Origin: Ferruginibacter sp.
Lineage (GTDB): Bacteria; Bacteroidota; Bacteroidia; Chitinophagales; Chitinophagaceae
Length of the DNA stretch: 43,792 bases
Direction: 5' to 3'
Assembly (NCBI GenBank): GCA_025352525.1
Contig: JANXTG010000053.1
Span: 1-43,792, forward strand
Shown piece by piece: positions 10,605-19,728 of this stretch. Each line of letters opens with the position of its first letter. The stretch's first letter is position 1. Both the position numbers and the translations under genes were made by a program. The notes beneath the pieces are model-generated. The model saw only the letters and a list, made by a program, of their open reading frames with translations, had not been told where the DNA came from and made no database searches.

Positions 10605-11624
10605 TTGAATAAAATTAAAAAAATATTATTAATACAGCTGATCATGTTTTCAGGAATAATTTCCTTTGGGCAGGATCTGCATTTTTCACAGTTTTTCAAT
10701 TCACCACTTACAACAAATCCAGCAAATACCGGATTTATACCGGATGCTGATTATCGCATTGGTGTTAATTATAGAAACCAGTGGAGCAATATTTTATCAG
10801 CCCCATATAAAACGATGAGTGTTTATGGAGACGCACAATTGTTTAGAGATAAATTAGAAAATGGATGGTTAGGTTTAGGCGGTGTTTTGCTCAGCGATAA
10901 AGCCGGCAGTGGTGGTTTAAGATCAGATAAATTTTATGGATCTATTGCATATCATCAAATGCTTGGATTGAGTAGTTTGTTAAGTGCAGGTTTTAATTTG
11001 GGCTATGTTTCAAAAAGAATTGACCCGAGTGCTTTAAAATTCCCGGATCAGTTTAATGGAAAGTTTTTTGATGCTACGACAGCAACCGGCGTTCAGTTTT
11101 CAAATCTGAGTATTAATTATTTTGATATGCAAGTTGGTTTAAATTACGCCTATTTTCCTAAAGAAGATATTTATATAAATGCTGGTTATTCCATTCATCA
11201 TGTAAACAAGCCAAAAGAAAGTTTTTTTGGTGATAATACAGAAGCTGGCAAAATCCCAATGCGTCATATTGGATTTGTAAATGCTATTTTAAAAGTAAAC
11301 CCAAGGGTTATCATTAATCCCAATATTTATTTTACAACACAACAAAGAGCAATGGAAATTAGTGGAGGAATTAATGCCAATTACAATCTTTCTGAATTTG
11401 GGGAAACGCAGTTGATAGCGGGTTTGTATTACCGTTATAAAGATGCACTAATTCCTACTATAGGTTTTGAAACAAAAAAAACGGCATTTACATTTAGTTA
11501 CGATGTAACAGTTTCTCCCTTAAAAACTTTTAATAATTACCGAGGCGCTGCAGAATTCAGCATTGTGAAAAAAGGTTTTTATCCGGGCAATAGCGACAGA
11601 CAAACTTTATGTCCAAAATTTTAA
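10605..11624 (+). CDS. PorP/SprF family type IX secretion system membrane protein
   Basis: 339 aa from TTG; QDLHFSQFFNSPLTTNPANTGF, YRNQWSNI, C-terminal CPKF; immediately downstream of the gliding-motility C-terminal domain gene. Confidence 0.93.
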   Translation: MNKIKKILLIQLIMFSGIISFGQDLHFSQFFNSPLTTNPANTGFIPDADYRIGVNYRNQWSNILSAPYKTMSVYGDAQLFRDKLENGWLGLGGVLLSDKAGSGGLRSDKFYGSIAYHQMLGLSSLLSAGFNLGYVSKRIDPSALKFPDQFNGKFFDATTATGVQFSNLSINYFDMQVGLNYAYFPKEDIYINAGYSIHHVNKPKESFFGDNTEAGKIPMRHIGFVNAILKVNPRVIINPNIYFTTQQRAMEISGGINANYNLSEFGETQLIAGLYYRYKDALIPTIGFETKKTAFTFSYDVTVSPLKTFNNYRGAAEFSIVKKGFYPGNSDRQTLCPKF

Positions 11625-11728
11625 TTTTATTTAAAACTTTACCTGTCTGTATTTAGCTTTTAAAGAATCTTCTTTTCTCAATTTAAACATTCCTTTATAA
11701 AACCGAACTTTGTACAAAACCTAGCTAC

Positions 11729-13150
11729 ATGAATATTGTTGCAGACAGAACAGCTTGCTTTCGGGAATATTTAGCAGCATTTAAAAATATTGTTGGAGAA
11801 TTATATGTTTTTACAGACGAAGAAACCCTGGACAATTGTGCTAAAGATGAAACTGAAAATCTTTATTTTTTACCGGATATTGTTATAAAACCCCGCACTG
11901 CCGAAGAAATAAGTGAGGTAATGAAAATATGCAATGCGCATAAAATACCTGTAACGCCAAGGGGTGCTGGCACGGGGTTAAGTGGTGGTGCATTGGCACA
12001 TAATGGTGGCGTAGTAATTTCTTTTCAACGCATGAACAGTATTTTAGAAATTGATGAAAACAATTTACAGGTAACAACTGAGCCTGGAGTAATCACTCAG
12101 GTTTTGCAAAATGCTGTTAAAGAGAAGGGATTGTTTTATCCGCCTGACCCAAGCAGTTATGGAAGTTGTTTTATTGGTGGAAATGTTGCAGAAAACAGTG
12201 GTGGTCCCAAAGCAGTAAAGTATGGTGTTGTAAAAGACTATGTTTTAAATCTGCAGATTGTTTTACCTACGGGAGAAATTATCTGGACTGGCGCAAATGT
12301 TTTAAAAAATTCAACCGGTTATAATTTAACGCAGCTTATTGTAGGGAGTGAAGGAACACTTGGACTTGTAACAAAAATTGTATTAAAACTTATTCCTCAT
12401 CCAAAATACGATTTATTAATGCTTGTTCCATTTAATGATCTGGAAAAAGCGGGAGCTGCTGTAAGTGCAATTTTTCGTGCAGGCTACACACCGAGTGCAC
12501 TGGAATTAGTCGAAGCAAATGCTTTAAAAATTGTAAGCAGGTTTGTTGACAGCAGTTCTGTAAAAATTGATGATGACGTAGCAGCCCATATTATTATTGA
12601 AGTAGATGGAAATGATATGGATGTTTTAATGAAGGAAATGGAAGCTATTGCAACTGTACTTGCAGATTATGATTGTGGCGAAATTTATTTTGCAGATGAT
12701 GCGCAGCAAAAAGCTGAATTGTGGAAGTTGAGAAGAAGCGTGGCAGAGGCTGTAAAAATTGATGGGTATACAATAGAGGAAGATACAGTTGTGCCAAGAG
12801 CTGCACTGCCAAAACTTATAAAAGGTATAAAAGCTTTAAGTGTTCAATATGATTTTGAAGTTGTATGTTACGGTCATGCAGGTGATGGTAACTTACATGT
12901 GCGTATAAAAAAAGAAGGATGTGTTTACAGTCTGAACAATGAGAAAATTATTCCTGCATTAAAAGCACTATTTATTCTTATTAAATCGTTGGGTGGTACA
13001 ATTAGCGGTGAGCATGGTATTGGGCTTATACAAAAAGAATTTATTCCAATAATGTTTGATGAAATAACACTAAATATTATGCGTGGAATAAAGAAAACAT
13101 TTGATCCCAATAATATTTTAAATGCTGGTAAAATTTTTGATCTGCAGTAA
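11729..13150 (+). CDS. FAD-binding oxidase, GlcD / D-lactate dehydrogenase-like
   Basis: 473 aa; RTAEEISEVMKICNAHKIPVTPRGAGTGLSGGALA, GGNVAENSGGPKAVKYGVVKDYV, GSEGTLGLVTKIVLKL, CYGHAGDGNLHV, SGEHGIGLIQKEF. Confidence 0.92.
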   Translation: MNIVADRTACFREYLAAFKNIVGELYVFTDEETLDNCAKDETENLYFLPDIVIKPRTAEEISEVMKICNAHKIPVTPRGAGTGLSGGALAHNGGVVISFQRMNSILEIDENNLQVTTEPGVITQVLQNAVKEKGLFYPPDPSSYGSCFIGGNVAENSGGPKAVKYGVVKDYVLNLQIVLPTGEIIWTGANVLKNSTGYNLTQLIVGSEGTLGLVTKIVLKLIPHPKYDLLMLVPFNDLEKAGAAVSAIFRAGYTPSALELVEANALKIVSRFVDSSSVKIDDDVAAHIIIEVDGNDMDVLMKEMEAIATVLADYDCGEIYFADDAQQKAELWKLRRSVAEAVKIDGYTIEEDTVVPRAALPKLIKGIKALSVQYDFEVVCYGHAGDGNLHVRIKKEGCVYSLNNEKIIPALKALFILIKSLGGTISGEHGIGLIQKEFIPIMFDEITLNIMRGIKKTFDPNNILNAGKIFDLQ

Positions 13151-13189
13151 ACGAATCGTTTTTATTTTTGTCTTATTAAATTAAAATTT

Positions 13190-13846
13190 ATGAATATGAT
13201 GAAGTTGTATATGTCTTTTTTTTGTTTAAGTGTTGTGTGTTTAAATGTAAAAGCACAAACTGAAAAAAAAGAAGAGAATGAGGTAATAAAAGGTGGTTTT
13301 AAAAAAGAAAATTTATTTGTCGGCGGTAATGTTGCATTGGGTTTGGGTTCCGGTAACTTTTCAGCTGGAGTGGGGCCATACATTGGCTACAGCATAAACA
13401 AATATATTGATGCAGCTGTTGGTTTAAACTACAGTTATCTTTCCCAAAGAGATTATTACACTACTCAAAAAAATCGTCAGTCTGTAATTGGTCCAAGTGC
13501 ATTTGTAAGATTATATCCTGTAAAATTTTTGTTTGCACATGCACAGTATGAGTATAATTTTATCAAGTATAAACAAATCTATGGCAACGGAATTCCTGAT
13601 AATGTTTATAAGATAAAGGCTTCAAGTTTTTTAATAGGGCCCGGCTTTGCAAGTGGAAGAGATGCTTACAGTAAAAGCTTTTATTATATTTCAGTATTGT
13701 TTGATGTTTTAAAGAATAAAAATTCTCCTTATACTGATAATCTTGGTCGAGTAACGCCAATAATTCGTGCAGGTTATAACGTCGCACTATTTCAGGGCGA
13801 TGGTGGTAGAAGCAACAACAGAAGAAACGAAAGAAGAAGGTTTTAA
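13190..13846 (+). CDS. Putative outer membrane beta-barrel protein, unknown function
   Basis: 218 aa; signal peptide (MKLYMSFFCLSVVCLNVKAQ), GNVALGLGSGNFSAGVGPYIGYSINKYIDAAVGLNYSY barrel-like pattern. Confidence 0.7.
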   Translation: MNMMKLYMSFFCLSVVCLNVKAQTEKKEENEVIKGGFKKENLFVGGNVALGLGSGNFSAGVGPYIGYSINKYIDAAVGLNYSYLSQRDYYTTQKNRQSVIGPSAFVRLYPVKFLFAHAQYEYNFIKYKQIYGNGIPDNVYKIKASSFLIGPGFASGRDAYSKSFYYISVLFDVLKNKNSPYTDNLGRVTPIIRAGYNVALFQGDGGRSNNRRNERRRF

Positions 13847-14379
13847 AGGTATTTTAAAAGTGCGGTCGGCTCACTAATTACGGTAAACTGGTCATCGGGA
13901 TGATTATATAAAAAACCTTCGTCATGCAAGTGTGCCATGTGCGCAACCAGATGATTGTAAAAGCCTGCAGTGTTTAAAATAAAAACCTGCTTACTGTGTA
14001 TCTTTAGCTGGTTCCATGTAAGCATTTCAAAAACTTCATCTAAAGTACCATAGCCGCCCGGCAAAATAATGGCGGCATCACATCTTTCATAAATCATTTT
14101 TTTTCGGTTGTGCATTCCATCCACTACATGTGTTTCTGTAAGTGATTCATGTAATGTTTCCTGAGTTTGCAATAATTCCGGAATAATTCCTGTAACCGTG
14201 CCTTCATTTTCTAAAACTGCATTTGCTACAGCACCCATCAGTCCTCGGTTTCCTCCACCGTAAACAACGGCTATATTTTTTTCTGCCAAAAGTTTTCCCA
14301 GAGCTCTGGTATGTTCTTCGTACAATGGATTTTCTCCTAATTTACTTCCACAAAAAACTGCAATTGCTTTTATACTCAT
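13843..14379 (-). CDS. LOG family protein (TIGR00730-type Rossmann fold, possible nucleotide 5'-monophosphate phosphoribohydrolase)
   Basis: 178 aa; VFCGSKLGENPLY, VYGGGNRGLMGAVANAV, LPGGYGTLDEVFEMLTW. Overlaps the convergent upstream gene by 4 nt. Confidence 0.93.
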   Translation of the reverse strand: MSIKAIAVFCGSKLGENPLYEEHTRALGKLLAEKNIAVVYGGGNRGLMGAVANAVLENEGTVTGIIPELLQTQETLHESLTETHVVDGMHNRKKMIYERCDAAIILPGGYGTLDEVFEMLTWNQLKIHSKQVFILNTAGFYNHLVAHMAHLHDEGFLYNHPDDQFTVISEPTALLKYL

Positions 14380-14514
14380 TTTTACATTTTTATGAATGCA
14401 ATGTGCTCAATTTTTTTATTAAAACAGCATTGGTGCAATTATTTTTTGTTATGCCAACACTCTAAAATTAAAATGTAATACCATAAATCAATATCCATTT
14501 TTTAACTTCACTTC

Positions 14515-15705
14515 ATGAACAAAAACATTTTACATTTATTAAAAATTGCCCAAAAAGAAAACCGATTAATACTCGGTTTAATGAGTGGTACTTCGTTAGA
14601 TGGATTAGATGTGGCTTTGTGTAATTTTAAAGGAAGTGGTATGCATACAGAAATGCAATTGTTGCAGTTTGAAAGTATGCCTTATGACGAAGATTTTAAG
14701 CAGGAGATAAAAACAATTTTCAGTAAAAAAAATGTAGAGCTGCAAAAGCTAACGTTGCTAAACGCATGGGTTGGTTTGCAGCATGGTAAAATGGTCAATA
14801 ATTTTTTACAAAAATGGAATATTAAAAAAGAAGATGTTGATATTATTGCAAGTCATGGCCAAACAGTTTACCATGCTCCTAAAACTTTACATGGCCTTTC
14901 AAAATTCGAAAATGCTACTTTACAAATAGGAGATGGGGACCATATTGCTGTAACAACAAGAATTATTACCATCAGCGATTTTCGTCAAAAAAATATTGCA
15001 GCGGGGGCTGAGGGTGCGCCATTAGCTGTTTACGGGGATTTTATTTTATTTAGTAAAGCAGGAGAAGACAGAATACTTTTAAATATTGGTGGCATTGCAA
15101 ATTTTACTTTTTTGCCGGGAGATATAAACCCTTCTAATATTTTGTGTACTGATGTTGGCCCGGGAAATACAATAATGGATGCTTACATACAACAATATTT
15201 TTCCGGTAAATATTTTGATGAAAATGCTGCTGTTGCCCTGCAGGGCAAAATTGACGAATCCCTTTTATCAGCGTTAAAAGCACATCAGTTTTTTAAAAGT
15301 AATTTTCCAAAAACAACCGGGCCTGAATTATTTAATCTTGCTTATTTATTGGATGCGCAACAAAAATCCAATACAATTAATTTAAGGACATACGATGTAA
15401 TGGCAACGCTTAATAAATTTTCTGCAGATATGATTGTTGAATCAATTTCGACATTAATAAAAAATAAAAATATAATTCTTTACTGCAGTGGTGGCGGTAT
15501 ACACAATCCTTTGTTAATGCAAAATATAAAAAATCAATTGCCCGAAATTTCTTTTAAAACCACAGATGATTTAAATATAAATCCTGATGCAAAGGAAGCT
15601 ATTTTATTTGCGTTGCTTGCAAACGAAGCATTAAGTGGCGGCGAAACGAATTTTGGTAAAGCTGCACCCTCAGTAAGTATGGGAAAAGTAAGTTTTCCTA
15701 ATTAA
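14515..15705 (+). CDS. anmK: Anhydro-N-acetylmuramic acid kinase
   Basis: 396 aa; LGLMSGTSLDGLDVALCNF, ASHGQTVYHAP, LLNIGGIANFTFLP, TDVGPGNTIMDAYIQ, CSGGGIHNPLLM. Confidence 0.95.
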   Translation: MNKNILHLLKIAQKENRLILGLMSGTSLDGLDVALCNFKGSGMHTEMQLLQFESMPYDEDFKQEIKTIFSKKNVELQKLTLLNAWVGLQHGKMVNNFLQKWNIKKEDVDIIASHGQTVYHAPKTLHGLSKFENATLQIGDGDHIAVTTRIITISDFRQKNIAAGAEGAPLAVYGDFILFSKAGEDRILLNIGGIANFTFLPGDINPSNILCTDVGPGNTIMDAYIQQYFSGKYFDENAAVALQGKIDESLLSALKAHQFFKSNFPKTTGPELFNLAYLLDAQQKSNTINLRTYDVMATLNKFSADMIVESISTLIKNKNIILYCSGGGIHNPLLMQNIKNQLPEISFKTTDDLNINPDAKEAILFALLANEALSGGETNFGKAAPSVSMGKVSFPN

Positions 15706-15724
15706 TTTTTTGGAAGGTACAGGT

Positions 15725-16540
15725 CTATTTTAAAGCTTCAATTGCCTTTTTAACACTCCCATTTTTTAGTAATAAATCCATAGCAGTTCTATAATCTTTT
15801 ATACCTGAATGTTCCATCAACATTTTAGTACCTCGGTCCACCAATTTATAATTAGTGAGTTGCATGTTTACCATTTTATTTCCTGCTACTCTTCCAATCT
15901 GTATCATCACCGTTGTTGAAATCATATTCAACACAAGCTTTTGTGCAGTACCACTTTTCATACGTGTACTGCCTGTAACAAACTCGGGTCCAACAACCAC
16001 TTCTATAGGATAATCTACAACTGCACTAAGTGGTGAGCCTGGGTTGCAACTTATAGCGCCGGTCATTATATTTTTAGTTCTGCATACTTCCAATGCAGCT
16101 ATCACATAAGGTGTAGTACCGCTTGCTGCAATACCAATCACAACATCATTTTTATTTATGCCATTTTCTTGCAAATCTTTCCATCCTTGTGTAAGACTAT
16201 CTTCTGCATTTTCTATTGCTTTTTGTATGGCTTTTTCACCGCCTGCAATTATGCCTATTATGATGCCATAAGGCATACCAAATGTTGGCGGTATTTCACT
16301 CGCATCTAAAATACCTAACCGTCCGCTAGTGCCTGCACCTATATAAAATAATCGGCCACCGGCAAGCATTTTGTCAACAATAATAGTTACTAGTTGTTCT
16401 ATTTGTGGAATAGCCAAAGCTACAGCAGCAGCAACGGTTTCATCTTCTTTATTAATATTTGTAAGCAGCTCAAGCACACTCATTTTTCCCAGATCATTGT
16501 AATTGCTTGTGCTCTCCGTAACCCTTATAAAGTCCTCCAT
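15725..16540 (-). CDS. murQ: N-acetylmuramic acid 6-phosphate etherase
   Basis: ORF 15725..16594; start assigned at internal Met (MEDFIRVTESTSNYNDLGKMSV). YIGAGTSGRLGILDASEIPPTFG, GVAVSC-like IAASGTTPYVIAAL, EVVVGPEFVTGSTRMKSGTAQKLVLNMIST. Confidence 0.94.
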   Translation of the reverse strand: MEDFIRVTESTSNYNDLGKMSVLELLTNINKEDETVAAAVALAIPQIEQLVTIIVDKMLAGGRLFYIGAGTSGRLGILDASEIPPTFGMPYGIIIGIIAGGEKAIQKAIENAEDSLTQGWKDLQENGINKNDVVIGIAASGTTPYVIAALEVCRTKNIMTGAISCNPGSPLSAVVDYPIEVVVGPEFVTGSTRMKSGTAQKLVLNMISTTVMIQIGRVAGNKMVNMQLTNYKLVDRGTKMLMEHSGIKDYRTAMDLLLKNGSVKKAIEALK

Positions 16541-16674
16541 TTTATTTTTTATTAATGAATGCAAATGCAATTTACAGCTAAAATTTATTTGCATTTATTT
16601 AAAAACTTTTAGCGGTTTAATAATAAAAAAACAAACTATATTTAACTGCATAAAGTGGTTACAAAATAATTTTT

Positions 16675-18597
16675 ATGGATAACGAAATAACCAAGCCCTA
16701 TCGTTTATTATCTTTCGAAAAAATTGATACCGTTATATACACTTCTACGGAGGAAGTTTGTAATGCTGTTGCAAACGAAATAGCAACACTTATCACTAAA
16801 AAAAATGCTGCGGGAGAAACAACTGTTCTCGGCCTTGCAACAGGGGCAACACCCAAAAAGGTTTATGCTGCATTAATTCGTTTACACAAAGAGCAGGCTT
16901 TAAATTTTGAAAATGTTGTAGCCTTTAATCTTGACGAATATTATGGTTTGCAACCGGATGCTATACAGAGTTACAGCAGATTCATGAACGAAAATTTATT
17001 TTATCATATCAATATAAAAAAAGAAAACTGTTTTATTCCACAGGGAAATTCAAATCCTGACGAAATAAAAAAGCATTGTGAGGCGTATGAACAAAAGATG
17101 GCGTTTTATGGTGGCATAGATTTTCAGTTATTGGGCATTGGTCGTAACGGACATATTGGTTTTAATGAACCCGGCAGCCATGTAAAATCTGTAACAAGAC
17201 TTATTACTCTCGATAATTTAACCCGTTTTGATGCAGCATATGAGTTTGGAGGTCTTGCTAACGTTCCCCGCAAAGCAATAACGATGGGTATTGGCAGTAT
17301 TTTAAAAGCAAAAAGAATTGTACTGCTTGCGTGGGGCGATGCAAAAGCAAATATTATAAGAGAATCGGTTGAAGGTCCGGTAACAGAATTTGTTCCTGCT
17401 TCTTATTTGCAGGGTCATCAAAATGTGCAGTTTGTTTTGGATGAAAGCAGTTCTGTAGAACTCACCCGTATTAAAACACCATGGCTCACAGATGATGTTT
17501 TCTGGAACAAAAATCTGATAAAAAAAGCAGTAACTAATCTCGCCTTTGCGCTGCAAAAATCTATTTTAAAATTAACCAATAACGATTATAATCAAAATGG
17601 GTTAAGCGATTTACTGGCATTGTACGGGCAGGCATACGATATAAATATTGAAGTATTTAACCAGTTACAACACAGCATTACAGGCTGGCCCGGCGGTAAG
17701 CCAAATGCCGAAGATACACACCGGCCCGAGCGTGCAATTCCTGCTAAAAAAAGAGTTCTGATTTTTAGCCCGCACCCTGATGATGATATTATTTCTATGG
17801 GTGGAACTTTTCAGCGATTGGTTGATCAAGGGCATGATGTGCATGTGGCTTACCAAACAAGCGGAAACATTGCCGTGGCCGATGATGAGGCTTTGAGGTT
17901 TATAGAATTTGTAAAAGATTACAATGAGCAGTTTAATTTAAAAAGCGAGCAGACAGAAAAAATGTACTACGATGCCCTTGACTTTTTAAAAGTAAAAAAA
18001 AATGGTGAAAAAGATATTGATGCGTTGCGGCAAGTAAAAGGAATAATACGAAAAGGAGAAGCCAAAAATACCTGTAGGTTTGTAGGCTTGCCTCCGCAGA
18101 ATGCACACTTTTTAGAACTGCCTTTTTACGAAACCGGTCTTGTGGAAAAAAACGAAATAGGAGAGGCAGATTTTAAAATAATTGAAAAAATAATTGACGA
18201 AATAAAACCCCATCAAATTTTTGCCGCCGGCGATTTGGCTGACCCACATGGCACACACCGTGTTTGCCTCGAAGGTGTTTTTGAAGCCGTAAAAAGATTA
18301 AAGCACCACCAATACATGAGTGAATGTTGGGTTTGGTTGTACAAAGGCGCTTGGGCCGAATGGGATATAGATATGATAGAAATGGCTGTGCCCATGAGCC
18401 CTGATCAGGTACTTAAAAAACGTAACGGCATATTCAAACACCAGAGTCAAAAAGACGGTGTGGTTTTTCAGGGGGCAGATAGCCGGGAGTTTTGGAAACG
18501 AGCCGAAGAGCGCAACAAAGCCACGGCAGACCTTTACAACAAACTAGGCCTTGCTGAGTATGCAGCCATGGAAGCTTTCGTGCGGTGGCGGTTTTAA
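16675..18597 (+). CDS. nagB: Glucosamine-6-phosphate deaminase fused to a C-terminal PIG-L/LmbE-like deacetylase domain
   Basis: 640 aa; N-terminal NagB motifs GLATGATPKKVYAAL, FNLDEYYGL, GIGRNGHIGFNEPGS; C-terminal VLIFSPHPDDDIISMGGT and AAGDLADPHGTHRVC. Confidence 0.93.
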   Translation: MDNEITKPYRLLSFEKIDTVIYTSTEEVCNAVANEIATLITKKNAAGETTVLGLATGATPKKVYAALIRLHKEQALNFENVVAFNLDEYYGLQPDAIQSYSRFMNENLFYHINIKKENCFIPQGNSNPDEIKKHCEAYEQKMAFYGGIDFQLLGIGRNGHIGFNEPGSHVKSVTRLITLDNLTRFDAAYEFGGLANVPRKAITMGIGSILKAKRIVLLAWGDAKANIIRESVEGPVTEFVPASYLQGHQNVQFVLDESSSVELTRIKTPWLTDDVFWNKNLIKKAVTNLAFALQKSILKLTNNDYNQNGLSDLLALYGQAYDINIEVFNQLQHSITGWPGGKPNAEDTHRPERAIPAKKRVLIFSPHPDDDIISMGGTFQRLVDQGHDVHVAYQTSGNIAVADDEALRFIEFVKDYNEQFNLKSEQTEKMYYDALDFLKVKKNGEKDIDALRQVKGIIRKGEAKNTCRFVGLPPQNAHFLELPFYETGLVEKNEIGEADFKIIEKIIDEIKPHQIFAAGDLADPHGTHRVCLEGVFEAVKRLKHHQYMSECWVWLYKGAWAEWDIDMIEMAVPMSPDQVLKKRNGIFKHQSQKDGVVFQGADSREFWKRAEERNKATADLYNKLGLAEYAAMEAFVRWRF

Positions 18598-18695
18598 AGG
18601 CTCGGTAATTTTTTTATTTTGGGCTGTGGGCTGAAGAAATTTGTTCAGGTTTTGTTGCGGCTATGCGTTACAATCTTTTTTGTTTTGTCATTCCG

Positions 18696-18715
18696 TGTTT
18701 GTCAAGGGACAAACA
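18696..18715. repeat. Perfect 8-bp inverted repeat with 4-nt loop (TGTTTGTC-AAGG-GACAAACA) in non-coding DNA
   Basis: Read directly; no T-run follows on either strand, so not a typical intrinsic terminator. Confidence 0.6.
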
Positions 18716-19050
18716 AATAAAAAAAGGATTTTCACTACTATCCGCCAGCCCTTGTGCAGTTTTGCTTTTTTGAACTGGATATATTATTTCATAAAATTTC
18801 TGTCTTCGTTTTTATACATCCATAATCTTTTACTTCTGATCTTTTACTTTGCATTTTGTCGAGGCTTGGTTTTTTACCAGCCGATCTAAGAGCTGTTTGT
18901 TCTTAAAATCAATTTATCCTTCTTGAGGATTAGAATATTTATATTGTTATTGACTGGTCGAAAAGCATGATCCGGCGTGTGAAATGAATTGGATTAAAAA
19001 CTCCCAAAGAAAAGATGCAACGTCGGCTTATCAGGTTTATATTTTAATTT

Positions 19051-19200
19051 CTATATCGTTTCTAAAATATGTTTTGTTAAATCGTTTTCTGTGTTGCCTG
19101 TGTTTAAAGTTGAAGCAGGCTCAAAAAGCATAACAGAAACTTCGTTTTCTGCAACCGGTTTGTGTTCGGTTCCTTTGGGAACAATAAGAAGTAAATCAAT
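19051..19200 (-). pseudogene. 3' remnant of a cupin-domain protein gene
   Basis: Reverse-strand frame ending at TAG (complement 19051-19053): IDLLLIVPKGTEHKPVAENEVSVMLFEPASTLNTGNTENDLTKHILETI*, matching the typical C-terminus of small Bacteroidota cupins; in-frame TAG just upstream near 19200, no N-terminal half. Confidence 0.7.
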
Positions 19201-19639
19201 CTATGAGCCACAAGCAAACCAGGTAAATGCTAAAAACTTAAAAGGATATTTATTATTTACTCATGGCAATATGGATGATAATGTACCAGCTTCCAATACC
19301 TATCTGTTAGTTGAAGCTTTGGAAAAAGCCAATAAAGATTTTGACCTCATTATTTTTCCAAATGCCCACCACCGCTATGGAGAAGACAGTTATTACATGA
19401 TGCGCCGCCGTTGGGATTATTTTGTAAAAAACTTAATGGGTGCAACGCCACCAAAAGAATTTGTAATAAAATTGACGGCGTATGAGGAGGTAAAGTGTTT
19501 TCTGTTTAGCTCGTTCAAAGTTGAACTGTTATACTTTTTTCAGAAGAATATTTATTTTAATGGTATAAAATCAAAATTATTATTCTTTTGTTGCCCCGAT
19601 AAATTAATGTCGGGGCAATTTTATTTCTCATTTTTGTAA
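19200..19639 (+). pseudogene. 3' remnant of an S9 family (DPP IV/prolyl oligopeptidase-like) peptidase gene
   Basis: Within ORF 19091..19639: YEPQANQVNAKNLKGYLLFTHGNMDDNVPASNTYLLVEALEKANKDFDLIIFPNAHHRYGEDSYYMMRRRWDYFVKNLMGATPPKEF, the S9 catalytic C-terminus with Asp and His regions; beta-propeller and GxSxGG nucleophile region missing. The frame then runs through a terminator hairpin. Confidence 0.8.
19591..19624 (+). terminator. Rho-independent terminator-like hairpin after the S9 remnant
   Basis: TTGCCCCGA (19591-19599) / TCGGGGCAA (19610-19618) perfect 9-bp stem followed by TTTTATTT. Confidence 0.8.
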
Positions 19640-19728
19640 GTAAAAATAATTTGAGAATATTTTTTGATTAACTTGTACAAAGTAGAAGTTCTTCTACAAC
19701 AAAAAATAATTTATTTTTTATTCTTATC

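Noticed and set aside
18641-18889. 82-aa plus-strand ORF after nagB
   Set aside because: Phe/Cys/Leu-rich composition, no signal peptide logic or motif; looks like chance translation of non-coding DNA.
18950-19050. Peptide-like stretch NWIKNSQRKDATSAYQ on the plus strand upstream of the cupin remnant
   Set aside because: Looks faintly protein-like but is short and I cannot assign it to a family; insufficient support for another gene remnant.
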